Positions 34,170 to 41,838 of a stretch of DNA of 64,000 nucleotides are shown here, piece by piece. How positions within the stretch are numbered: the stretch's first letter is position 1; each line of letters starts with the position of its first letter. Both the position numbers and the translations under genes were made by a program. The notes beneath the pieces are model-generated. The model had not been told where the DNA came from and searched no databases. It worked only from the letters and a program-made list of their open reading frames with translations. The stretch comes from JBHYGK01 sp051859045. Lineage in GTDB: Bacteria > Pseudomonadota > Gammaproteobacteria > Xanthomonadales > Xanthomonadaceae. The stretch lies in assembly GCA_051859045.1 (NCBI GenBank), contig JBHYGK010000045.1, positions 1 through 64,000 of the forward strand, in the 5' to 3' direction.

Positions 34170-35249
34170 TCAGCCGCGCGGGCCCACCAGGTGCTCGCGG
34201 ATCCAGGTGTTGAACACGCCCACCCAGCCCGGGTCGAACTGGCGCCCGGACAGCGAGTTGATCTCGGCCACGGCGCGCAGCAGCGGCCGCGGATGCTGGC
34301 GGTGCGCGCGCGAGCGGGTCATCGCGTCGAACGCGTCCACCACCGCCAGCAGGCGCGCGCCCGGGCTGATGGCCTCGCCGCGCAGGCCCTGCGGGTAGCC
34401 GCTGCCGTCGGTGCGCTCGTGGTGCTCGAGCACGATCCGGGCGGCCAGCGACCAGGTGGGCATGTGCCGCAGCATGGCCGCGCTGCTGGCCGGGTGCTGC
34501 TGCAGCGCGCGGGTCTCGTCGGCGTCGAGCGCCTCGAGCTTGTCGAGCACGCCCAGCGGCAGCTGCGCCATGCCGAGGTCGTGCAGGTAGACCGCGGCGG
34601 TGAGCTGCTGCGGGTCGATCGGCTCGCCGGCGAGGCGGTTCATCTGCAGCGCCATCTCGGTCATGCGCGCGGTGGCGCCGGCGCCGAGGCCGATGCGGGT
34701 CTCCACCGCCTGCGACAGGCTGCGGAACCAGGTGAGGTCGGCCTCGCGCTCGCGCGGCGTGGCGCTCGGGGCGACGGGCGCGGCATAGGCGGGGTCGAGC
34801 ACGGCCAGCGCCTCGAGGGCGTGCTGGCGGGCGTGGCCGTCGCCGAAGCGCAGGCGGCGCAGCAGCGGCATCAGGCGCGCGGTGATGTCCCAGGCGCCGC
34901 GCTCGCCGGCCAGCGCGCGCTCGGCGCAGGCGCGGGCGCGGTGCACCAGCAGCAGCACCAGGTCGGCGAACACGGCATCGAAGGCGATGTCGCCGCGGCG
35001 CATGTCGTCCAGTGCGTCCTCGAGCACGTGCAGCAGGTCGGCGCCCGCGTCGAAGTGCATCATCCGCAGGTTGCTCTTCATCGAGTGCACGCGGCGGAAC
35101 AGCTCGGCCAGCAGGGCCTGGGCGTCGGTGGAGCCGTCGATGCGCACCAGGGCCTGCTCGATCGCGAGGCTCGCGTCCTCCCACTCGGCCAGGAAATCGG
35201 CGGCGAGCGCATCGCGGGAGGCGGTGGGGAAGGACAGGACGACGCTCAT
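34170..35249 (-). CDS. HPt domain fused to a degenerate HD-GYP domain
   Basis: A 359-aa cytoplasmic protein. The N-terminal HPt domain carries the phospho-accepting His55 in VHSMKSNLRMM. The C-terminal HD-GYP part has His223-Asp224 (YLHDLGMAQLP), His252 (QHP), HHE at 276-278 and GYP at 284-286 (HHERTDGSGYPQGLRG). Two family positions are changed: HDxGK reads HDLGM, and the first metal-ligand His before it is not visible near residues 188-196. It may bind c-di-GMP or hydrolyse it poorly. The start ATG at 35249 is set by the domain; the frame is open beyond it only as a shadow. Confidence 0.85.
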   Translation of the reverse strand: MSVVLSFPTASRDALAADFLAEWEDASLAIEQALVRIDGSTDAQALLAELFRRVHSMKSNLRMMHFDAGADLLHVLEDALDDMRRGDIAFDAVFADLVLLLVHRARACAERALAGERGAWDITARLMPLLRRLRFGDGHARQHALEALAVLDPAYAAPVAPSATPREREADLTWFRSLSQAVETRIGLGAGATARMTEMALQMNRLAGEPIDPQQLTAAVYLHDLGMAQLPLGVLDKLEALDADETRALQQHPASSAAMLRHMPTWSLAARIVLEHHERTDGSGYPQGLRGEAISPGARLLAVVDAFDAMTRSRAHRQHPRPLLRAVAEINSLSGRQFDPGWVGVFNTWIREHLVGPRG

Positions 35250-35517
35250 GGCCGACGCTCCGGGGGACGCCGGGCTGGCGTCAGACGCGGACTCTGGGCC
35301 TGGGCGGGCCGGCCCGCCAGCATCGGCGCGCGGATTTGCGCAGTGCGTACCACCCGTAAAGATTCCTGTAGGGAGCGGCCCGACGTCGGGCCCCGTGAGC
35401 GGCGCGTGACCGTCCGGCCGGCCGTGGCCACCGCCGACCCCGCGTCGGGGCGTTCCCCTCTTGCCGCCGGGGCGCGCGCGGCCCACGCTGTGGCCACCGC
35501 CCCGCAGGACGCGCCGC

Positions 35518-35835
35518 ATGACCGCAGAGCACGCCACGATCGCCCAGCGCCTCGAGACCCTCGCCGACCAGGCGACCCTGATCGAGGACATCGCGCTGTT
35601 CCGGCGCGCCGCCGAGCTGATCGTGGATGCCGGCCTCGACGACCTCGAGGCCCCCAGCGCCGAGGCCCGCCGCAAGGCCGCCGAGACCTGGCTGCTGCAC
35701 CTGCTCGGCGAGCACGACGCCCACCTGCCCAGCAAGGTCTTCCGCGCGCTGGCCGATGCGCTGGCCCAGGGCCATCCCGAGCGCCTGGAGCTGCCCGGCC
35801 GCGCGCCGGCCGCGGCGGCGATCGCGGCGGCCTGA
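35518..35835 (+). CDS. Small hypothetical protein
   Basis: A 105-aa protein that I do not recognise. It is acidic, Ala/Leu/Glu-rich and probably all-helical (TIAQRLETLADQATLIEDI, RKAAETWLLHLLGEHD), with no signal peptide, membrane helix or Cys. Codon use is like that of its neighbours. It starts at ATG 35518 and is divergent from the HPt/HD-GYP gene across a 268-base region that holds no clear promoter or further gene. Confidence 0.55.
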   Translation: MTAEHATIAQRLETLADQATLIEDIALFRRAAELIVDAGLDDLEAPSAEARRKAAETWLLHLLGEHDAHLPSKVFRALADALAQGHPERLELPGRAPAAAAIAAA

Positions 35836-36053
35836 GCCACGCGGCCTGCTTCGAGCGGCCTGCTCCACGCACCCCGATCCCACCGGCGCCCGCCATGTCA
35901 CCGCGCCTCCCGCGCCATCGGGGTGACGCTGCCCGGCCGCGTCCCGGATAATGCGGATCCCCGCCGCGACGCCCCGCGCGTCCGCGGCCCGCGCCTCGCC
36001 GCCGCCGCGCGCCTCCCCCGGACGCGGCCCGGCCCCCGCCAGGATCCCGCCCG

Positions 36054-38663
36054 ATGAACACCGCCCACCGCCAGCCGCTGCCCGGCACCTCGCTGCACTA
36101 CTTCGACGCGCGCGCCGCGGTCGAGGCCCTCGCGCCCGGCGCCTGGGACGGGCTGCCCTACGTCTCGCGCGTGCTGGCGGAGAACCTGGTGCGGCGCTGC
36201 GATCCCGCCGCGCTCGACGACAGCCTGCGCCAGCTCGTGGAGCGCAAGCGCGAGCGCGACTTCCCGTGGTTCCCGGCGCGCGTGGTCTGCCACGACATCC
36301 TCGGCCAGACCGCGCTGGTGGACCTGGCCGGCCTGCGCGACGCGATCGCGGAGCAGGGCGGCGACCCGGCGCAGGTGAACCCGGTGGTGCCGGTGCAGCT
36401 GATCGTCGACCACTCGCTGGCGGTGGAGTGCGGCGGCTTCGATCCCGATGCGTTCGCGAAGAACCGCGCCATCGAGGACCGCCGCAACGAGGACCGCTTC
36501 CATTTCATCGACTGGACGAAGAAGGCGTTCCGCAACGTCGACGTGATCCCGCCGGGCAACGGGATCATGCACCAGATCAACCTGGAGCGGATGAGCCCGG
36601 TGATCGGCGTCTCTGACGGCGTGGCCTATCCCGACACCTGCGTCGGCACCGACTCGCACACCCCGCACGTGGACGCGCTGGGCGTGATCGCGATCGGCGT
36701 CGGCGGCCTCGAGGCCGAGAACGTGATGCTGGGCCGCGCGTCGTGGATGCGCCTGCCCGACATCATCGGCGTCGAGCTCACCGGCCGCCCGCAGCCGGGC
36801 ATCACCGCCACCGACGTCGTGCTCTCGCTGACCGAGTTCCTGCGCAAGCAGAAGGTGGTGGGCGCGTGGCTGGAGTTCCGCGGCGAGGGCGCCGCGGCGC
36901 TGACGCTGGGCGACCGCGCCACGATCTCGAACATGGCGCCGGAGTACGGCGCCACCGCCGCGATGTTCTTCATCGACGGCCAGACGCTGGACTACCTGCG
37001 CCTGACCGGCCGCAGCGCCGAGCAGGTGGCGCTGGTGGAGGCCTACGCGAAGACCGCCGGCCTGTGGGCCGACGCGCTGGCGAACGCGCGCTACGAGCGC
37101 ACGCTGCACTTCGACCTCTCCAGCGTCGTGCGCACGATGGCCGGCCCGTCCAACCCGCATGCCCGCGTGGCCACCAGCGAGCTGGCGGCCAAGGGGATCG
37201 CCGGTGACCTCGCCCCTGGGCGCGCCCAGGAGGCGCAGGGCCTGATGCCCGACGGCGCGGTGATCATCGCGGCCATCACCAGCTGCACCAACACCTCCAA
37301 CCCGCGCAACGTCATCGCCGCCGCGCTGCTGGCGCGCAACGCCAACCGCGCGGGCCTGGCGCGCAAGCCCTGGATGAAGACCTCGCTGGCCCCGGGCTCG
37401 AAGGCCGTGGCGCTCTACCTCGAGGAGGCCGGCCTGAAGGCCGAGCTCGAGCAGCTGGGCTTCGGCATCGTCGCGTTCGCCTGCACCACCTGCAACGGCA
37501 TGAGTGGCGCGCTGGATCCCGCGATCCAGCAGGAGATCATCGAGCGCGACCTGTACGCCACCGCGGTGCTCAGCGGCAACCGCAACTTCGACGGCCGCAT
37601 CCATCCCTATGCCAAGCAGGCCTTCCTGGCCTCGCCGCCGCTGGTGGTGGCCTACGCCATCGCGGGCACGATCCGCTTCGACATCGAGAAGGATGCGCTG
37701 GGCCACCGCGACGACGGCTCGCCGATCACGCTCAAGGACCTCTGGCCCAGCGACGCCGAGATCGACGCGATCGTGGCGCAGGCGGTGAAGCCCGAGCAGT
37801 TCCGCAAGGTCTACGAGCCGATGTTCACGATCGCCGTGGACACCGGCGAGCGCGTGAGCCCGCTGTACGACTGGCGAGAGATGAGCACCTACATCCGCCG
37901 CCCGCCGTACTGGGAGGGCGCGCTGGCCGGCGAGCGCACGCTGCGCGGCCTGCGCCCCTTGGCGATCCTCGGCGACAACATCACCACCGACCACCTCTCG
38001 CCGTCGAACGCGATCCTGGCCGACTCCGCCGCCGGCGAGTACCTGGCGCGGATGGGCCTGCCCGAGGAGGACTTCAACTCCTACGCCACCCACCGCGGCG
38101 ACCACCTCACCGCCCTGCGCGCCACCTTCGCCAACCCCACGCTGCTCAACGAGATGGCGGTGGTGGACGGCCAGCCCAAGAAGGGCTCGCTGGCGCGCGT
38201 GGAGCCCGAGGGCCAGGTGATGCGCATGTGGGAGGCCATCGAGACCTACATGCAGCGCGGCCAGCCGCTGATCATCGTGGCCGGCGCCGACTACGGGCAG
38301 GGCTCGAGCCGCGACTGGGCGGCGAAGGGCGTTCGCCTGGCGGGCGTGGAAGTGATCGTGGCCGAGGGCTTCGAGCGCATCCACCGCACCAACCTGATCG
38401 GCATGGGCGTGCTGCCCTGCGAGTTCCTGCCGGGCACCACGCGCCTGACGCTGGGCCTGGACGGCACCGAGACCTACGACGTGATCGGCGAGCGCACCCC
38501 GGGCGCCACGCTGACGCTGGTGGTGACCCGCCGCGACGGCAAGCGCATCGAGGTGCCGGTGCGCTGCCGCCTCGACACCGCCGAGGAGGTGTCGATCTAC
38601 GAGGCCGGCGGCGTGCTGCAGCGCTTCGCGCAGGACTTCCTGGCCGCGACGCGGGGCGCCTGA
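36054..38663 (+). CDS. acnD: Fe/S-dependent 2-methylcitrate dehydratase AcnD
   Basis: An 869-aa aconitase-family enzyme. With PrpF it converts 2-methylcitrate towards 2-methylisocitrate in propionate breakdown. The [4Fe-4S] Cys are at 411 (TSCTNTSNP) and at 477 and 480 (CTTCNG). Other marks are GTDSHTPHVDALGVIAIGVGG, NFDGRIHP and YGQGSSRDWAAKG in the swivel domain. The length of about 870 aa and the linked prpF favour AcnD over AcnA. ATG 36054 lies nine bases after AGGA. prpB and prpC are not in the window. Confidence 0.92.
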   Translation: MNTAHRQPLPGTSLHYFDARAAVEALAPGAWDGLPYVSRVLAENLVRRCDPAALDDSLRQLVERKRERDFPWFPARVVCHDILGQTALVDLAGLRDAIAEQGGDPAQVNPVVPVQLIVDHSLAVECGGFDPDAFAKNRAIEDRRNEDRFHFIDWTKKAFRNVDVIPPGNGIMHQINLERMSPVIGVSDGVAYPDTCVGTDSHTPHVDALGVIAIGVGGLEAENVMLGRASWMRLPDIIGVELTGRPQPGITATDVVLSLTEFLRKQKVVGAWLEFRGEGAAALTLGDRATISNMAPEYGATAAMFFIDGQTLDYLRLTGRSAEQVALVEAYAKTAGLWADALANARYERTLHFDLSSVVRTMAGPSNPHARVATSELAAKGIAGDLAPGRAQEAQGLMPDGAVIIAAITSCTNTSNPRNVIAAALLARNANRAGLARKPWMKTSLAPGSKAVALYLEEAGLKAELEQLGFGIVAFACTTCNGMSGALDPAIQQEIIERDLYATAVLSGNRNFDGRIHPYAKQAFLASPPLVVAYAIAGTIRFDIEKDALGHRDDGSPITLKDLWPSDAEIDAIVAQAVKPEQFRKVYEPMFTIAVDTGERVSPLYDWREMSTYIRRPPYWEGALAGERTLRGLRPLAILGDNITTDHLSPSNAILADSAAGEYLARMGLPEEDFNSYATHRGDHLTALRATFANPTLLNEMAVVDGQPKKGSLARVEPEGQVMRMWEAIETYMQRGQPLIIVAGADYGQGSSRDWAAKGVRLAGVEVIVAEGFERIHRTNLIGMGVLPCEFLPGTTRLTLGLDGTETYDVIGERTPGATLTLVVTRRDGKRIEVPVRCRLDTAEEVSIYEAGGVLQRFAQDFLAATRGA

Positions 38664-38671
38664 GGCGAGGC

Positions 38672-38700
38672 TTGCCAATGCCCAGAAAGGGCATTAACGT
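38672..38700 (+). promoter_or_regulatory. Promoter of the HTH-nucleotidyltransferase/HEPN-like gene pair
   Basis: TTGCCA (38672-38677), a 17-bp spacer, TAACGT (38695-38700). The predicted transcript starts near 38707, almost at the ATG at 38708, so the message may be leaderless. A 19-bp palindrome fills the spacer. Confidence 0.55.
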
Positions 38701-38715
38701 GCCCGATATGGGCAC
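38677..38715. promoter_or_regulatory. Two tandem palindromic operators, TGCCC-N5-GGGCA
   Basis: Operator 1 is AATGCCC-N5-GGGCATT at 38677-38695; operator 2 is GTGCCC-N5-GGGCAC at 38699-38715. Their centres (38686 and 38707) are 21 bp apart, two helical turns, so both face the same side of DNA. The first lies between -35 and -10, the second over the transcription start. The likely ligand is the HTH protein encoded just downstream. Confidence 0.75.
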
Positions 38716-39346
38716 AAAGCCGGCATCACGGATCAGCGAGGCGGCGGCGATCTACGCCACCGCCAACCTGTCCGACGCGCTGTTCACGCACACGCAGCAG
38801 CGCGTGTTGGGTGCGCTGTTCGGCCAGCCCGGGCGCAGCTTCAGCGTCAGCGAGCTCATCCAGGGCACCGGCGCGGGCAGCGGGGCGGTGCAGCGCGAGG
38901 TCGCGCGGCTCGCGGGCAGTGGCCTGCTGGCCGTCGAGCTGGTGGGGCGCCAGAAGCGCTACCGCGCGAATCCCGATGCGCCCATCCACGACGAGCTGGT
39001 GGGCATTGTGCGCAAGACCTTCGGGCTGGCGACGCCGCTGCGCGAGGCGCTGGCGCCGCTGGCCGGGCGCATCCACGCCGCCTGCGTGTTCGGATCGGTG
39101 GCCAAGGGACTCGATGGCGCCGCCAGCGACATCGACCTGCTGCTGCTCACCGACGACCTCGGCTACGGCGAGGTCATGCAGGCCCTCGATCCGGTCATGC
39201 AGCGCCTCGGACGGCCCATCCAGCCCACGCTCTACGCCCCGGCGGAATGGCGCGCCCGGCTCGCTCAGCAGCAGGCGTTCGCCACCCGGGTGATGGCCCA
39301 GCCGAGGATCTGGCTGATCGGCGGTGAGCATGACCTCGCCGCTTGA
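38708..39346 (+). CDS. Winged-HTH protein with a nucleotidyltransferase domain (MNT-like)
   Basis: 212 aa from ATG 38708. Residues about 25-90 form a winged helix-turn-helix (QQRVLGALFGQPGRSFSVSE, GAVQREVARLAGSGLL, RQKRYRAN). Residues 122-150 carry the polymerase-beta nucleotidyltransferase motif: GS at 129-130 and Asp141/Asp143 in SDIDLLLL. The third carboxylate is not obvious (RPIQPTLY). I reject the in-frame ATG at 38678 because it lies inside the promoter spacer and operator. It overlaps the HEPN-like gene by 17 bases. The combination suggests an autoregulated antitoxin or modifier. Confidence 0.8.
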   Translation: MGTKPASRISEAAAIYATANLSDALFTHTQQRVLGALFGQPGRSFSVSELIQGTGAGSGAVQREVARLAGSGLLAVELVGRQKRYRANPDAPIHDELVGIVRKTFGLATPLREALAPLAGRIHAACVFGSVAKGLDGAASDIDLLLLTDDLGYGEVMQALDPVMQRLGRPIQPTLYAPAEWRARLAQQQAFATRVMAQPRIWLIGGEHDLAA

Positions 39347-39740
39347 GGCGCCGGCGGGGACGGGCAAGCCGCTGCAGGCCGAGCCGCCTGACGAGGCCGA
39401 GATCGCGGGCCTGCTGCGCTCGGGTCGGGCGCGGCTGCACGATGCGCGCCTCGCGACGCTGGCCGTCGAGAGCCGCTTCGACCTCGCCTACAACGCCGCG
39501 CATGCGCTCTGCCTCGCCGCGCTGCGCCGCCAGGGGTTCCGGCCGCGGAACCGCTACATCGTCTTCCAGGCGCTGCCGCACACGCTGGGGCTCGGGCCCG
39601 CCGTGTGGCGCGTGCTGGATCGGGCGCACACGCTGCGCAACCTCGCCGAGTACGAAGGCCACGCCGAGGTCGACGCGCGCTTCCTCGATGACCTCATCGT
39701 GGCGTGCGAGGCGGTGGCCGCGGCCCTGCCGTCGGGCTGA
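39330..39740 (+). CDS. HEPN-like helical protein paired with the nucleotidyltransferase
   Basis: 136 aa from ATG 39330 (GTG 39324 is an alternative), overlapping the preceding gene by 17 bases. After a disordered start, residues about 25-136 form a helical bundle with the HEPN-like pattern ESRFDLAYNAAHALCLAALRR ending in the RNLAEYEGH segment (Arg103, Asn104, Tyr108). The classical catalytic R-x4-6-H motif is not exact, since His111 is eight residues after Arg103. Proteins of this kind often sit next to nucleotidyltransferases; ribonuclease activity cannot be assumed. Confidence 0.65.
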   Translation: MTSPLEAPAGTGKPLQAEPPDEAEIAGLLRSGRARLHDARLATLAVESRFDLAYNAAHALCLAALRRQGFRPRNRYIVFQALPHTLGLGPAVWRVLDRAHTLRNLAEYEGHAEVDARFLDDLIVACEAVAAALPSG

Positions 39741-39836
39741 CGGGGGAGGCCTCTCCGGGCGCGTCCGCGTGCGGCCGACGACGCGGATGCGCGACACTGT
39801 GCACCCCGACCGCCCCTCTCCACGCGAGCCCACGCC

Positions 39837-41039
39837 ATGAGCCACGCCCCCCAGCTGCGCATCCCCGCCACCTACATGCGCGGCGGCACCTCGAAGGGCG
39901 TGTTCTTCCGCCTGGCCGACCTGCCCGAGGCCGCGCGCGTGCCCGGCCAGGCGCGCGACGCGCTGCTGATGCGCGTCATCGGCTCGCCCGACCCCTACGC
40001 CAAGCACACCGACGGCATGGGCGGCGCCACGTCGAGCACCAGCAAGTGCGTGATCATCGACCGCAGCGCGCGCGCCGACCACGACGTGGACTACCTCTAC
40101 GGCCAGGTGTCGATCGACAGCGCCTTCGTGGACTGGAGCGGCAACTGCGGCAACCTCAGCACCGCGGTGGGGCCGTTCGCGATCGCGCAGGGGCTCATCG
40201 ACCCCGCCCGCGTGCCGCGCGACGGCGTGTGCACCGTGCGCGTGTGGCAGGCCAACATCGGCAAGACCATCCTGTGCCACGTGCCGATGCGCGATGGGCA
40301 GGTGCAGGAGGACGGTGACTTCATGCTCGACGGCGTGACCTTCCCGGCGGCCGAGATCGTGCTGGAGTTCATCGACCCGGCCGACGAGGGCGAAGGCGAG
40401 GGCGGCGGCGCGATGTTCCCCACCGGGCACGTGCTCGACGCGCTCGAAGTGCCGGGCGTGGGCAGCTTCAAGGCCACGATGATCACCGCCGGCATCCCCA
40501 CCGTGTTCATCGACGCCGCCGCGCTGGGCTACGACGGCACCGAGCTGCAGCCCGCGATCAACACTGATGCCGCCGCGCTGGCGCGCTTCGAGCTGATCCG
40601 CGCGCACGCCGCGGTGCGGATGGGCCTGATCGCGCGCGTCGAGGACGCCGCCACCCGCCAGCACACGCCGAAGGTGGCCATCGTGGCGCCGCCCAAGGCG
40701 CACGCGACCAGCAGCGGCAAGGCGCTGGCGGCCAACGACGTCGACCTGCTGGTGCGCGCGCTGTCGATGGGCAAGCTGCACCACGCGATGATGGGCACCG
40801 CCTCGGTGGCGATCGCCACCGCCGCCGCGATCCCGGGCACCGTGGTCAACCGCGCGGCCGGCGGCGGCGCGCGCGAGGCGGTGGTGTTCGGGCATCCCAG
40901 CGGCAGCATGCGCGTGGGCGCGGCGGCCGCGCTCGTCGATGGCCAGTGGACCGTGCGCAAGGCGGTGATGAGCCGCAGCGCGCGCGTGCTGATGGAAGGC
41001 CACGTGCGCGTGCCGGCCTCGGCGCTCGACGCAGGCTGA
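39837..41039 (+). CDS. prpF: 2-methylaconitate cis-trans isomerase
   Basis: A 400-aa enzyme of the diaminopimelate-epimerase fold that isomerises the product of AcnD so that aconitase can use it. Diagnostic segments are RIPATYMRGGTSKGVFF, GGATSSTSKC and DWSGNCGNLSTAVGPFAI, the last with the catalytic-site Cys. It normally follows acnD directly; here about 1.2 kb with two other genes intervenes. Confidence 0.95.
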   Translation: MSHAPQLRIPATYMRGGTSKGVFFRLADLPEAARVPGQARDALLMRVIGSPDPYAKHTDGMGGATSSTSKCVIIDRSARADHDVDYLYGQVSIDSAFVDWSGNCGNLSTAVGPFAIAQGLIDPARVPRDGVCTVRVWQANIGKTILCHVPMRDGQVQEDGDFMLDGVTFPAAEIVLEFIDPADEGEGEGGGAMFPTGHVLDALEVPGVGSFKATMITAGIPTVFIDAAALGYDGTELQPAINTDAAALARFELIRAHAAVRMGLIARVEDAATRQHTPKVAIVAPPKAHATSSGKALAANDVDLLVRALSMGKLHHAMMGTASVAIATAAAIPGTVVNRAAGGGAREAVVFGHPSGSMRVGAAAALVDGQWTVRKAVMSRSARVLMEGHVRVPASALDAG

Positions 41040-41055
41040 AGCCGACCCTCGCCGC

Positions 41056-41838
41056 TCAGCCGCCGTCGCGCAGCCGCGGCAGGAACGCCCGGCTCACCGG
41101 GATCGGCTCGTCGGGCCGCTGCTTCAGGCGCAGCACGTGGCGGCCGAGCTCGTCGCGCTTGACGTGCGCGATCGCGGCCACCTGCACGATCGCGCTGCGG
41201 TGCACCTGCCAGAAGCGCTCGGGGTCGAGCTGCGGCAGCAGCTCCTTCAGCGAGGGGCGGATCACGGCGTCGCCGTCGGCCGTCAGCAGCCGGCTCATCT
41301 TGTCCTCGGCGCGGAAGGCCAGCACCTCGTCCACGGCGATCAGCTTCAGCGTGTCGCCCAGGCTGGCGCTGATCCACTGCAGGCGGCGCGCGGGCTGCAG
41401 CGCGGCGACCAGCGCGTCGAGGCCGGCGGGGGCGACCGGGCCGGAGGCCGTGGCGCCCGCGGCCAGCGCCAGCTCCACGCGCCGCAGCGTCTCGGCCAGG
41501 CGCTCCGGGCGGATCGGCTTGAGCAGGTAGTCCACCGCGCCGTGCTCGAAGGCCTCCACGGCATGCTGGTCGTAGGCGGTGGTGAACACCACGCGCACGC
41601 CGCGCGCGATCGCGGCGCGGGCTACGGCCAGGCCCGAGGCGCCGGGCAGGCGGATGTCGAGGAAGGCCACGTCGAAGCCCGGCGCATCGCCCGACGCCGA
41701 CGCCGCCAGCGCCTCCAGCGCCGCGTCGCCGTCGCCGAGCGCCAGCACCGCCGCGCCCGGCCACTGCGCCAGCAGGGCGACCTGCAGCGCGGCGCGCTGC
41801 GGGGCCTCGTCCTCCACCAGCAGCACGCGTGGACTCAT
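41056..41838 (-). CDS. LytTR-family response regulator
   Basis: A 260-aa regulator. Receiver domain with phospho-acceptor Asp61 in FLDIRLPG and the conserved Lys in YLLKPIRP. The C-terminal LytTR DNA-binding domain (about 155-255) shows IAVDEVLAFRAEDKMSRLL, RSLKE-like KELLPQLDPERFWQVHRSAIVQ and VSRAFLPRL. It overlaps the kinase gene by four bases (ATGA) and is its obvious partner. Confidence 0.93.
   Translation of the reverse strand: MSPRVLLVEDEAPQRAALQVALLAQWPGAAVLALGDGDAALEALAASASGDAPGFDVAFLDIRLPGASGLAVARAAIARGVRVVFTTAYDQHAVEAFEHGAVDYLLKPIRPERLAETLRRVELALAAGATASGPVAPAGLDALVAALQPARRLQWISASLGDTLKLIAVDEVLAFRAEDKMSRLLTADGDAVIRPSLKELLPQLDPERFWQVHRSAIVQVAAIAHVKRDELGRHVLRLKQRPDEPIPVSRAFLPRLRDGG

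Noticed and set aside
35357..35383. TAAAGATT resembling a sigma-28 (FliA) -35 box
   Set aside because: No GCCGATAA-like element follows at 11-13 bases; the region is simply one of the few AT-rich spots.
38678..38707. In-frame ATG at 38678 as start of the HTH-nucleotidyltransferase gene
   Set aside because: It lies in the spacer between -35 and -10 and inside operator 1, so it would not be transcribed. ATG 38708 coincides with the predicted transcript start.
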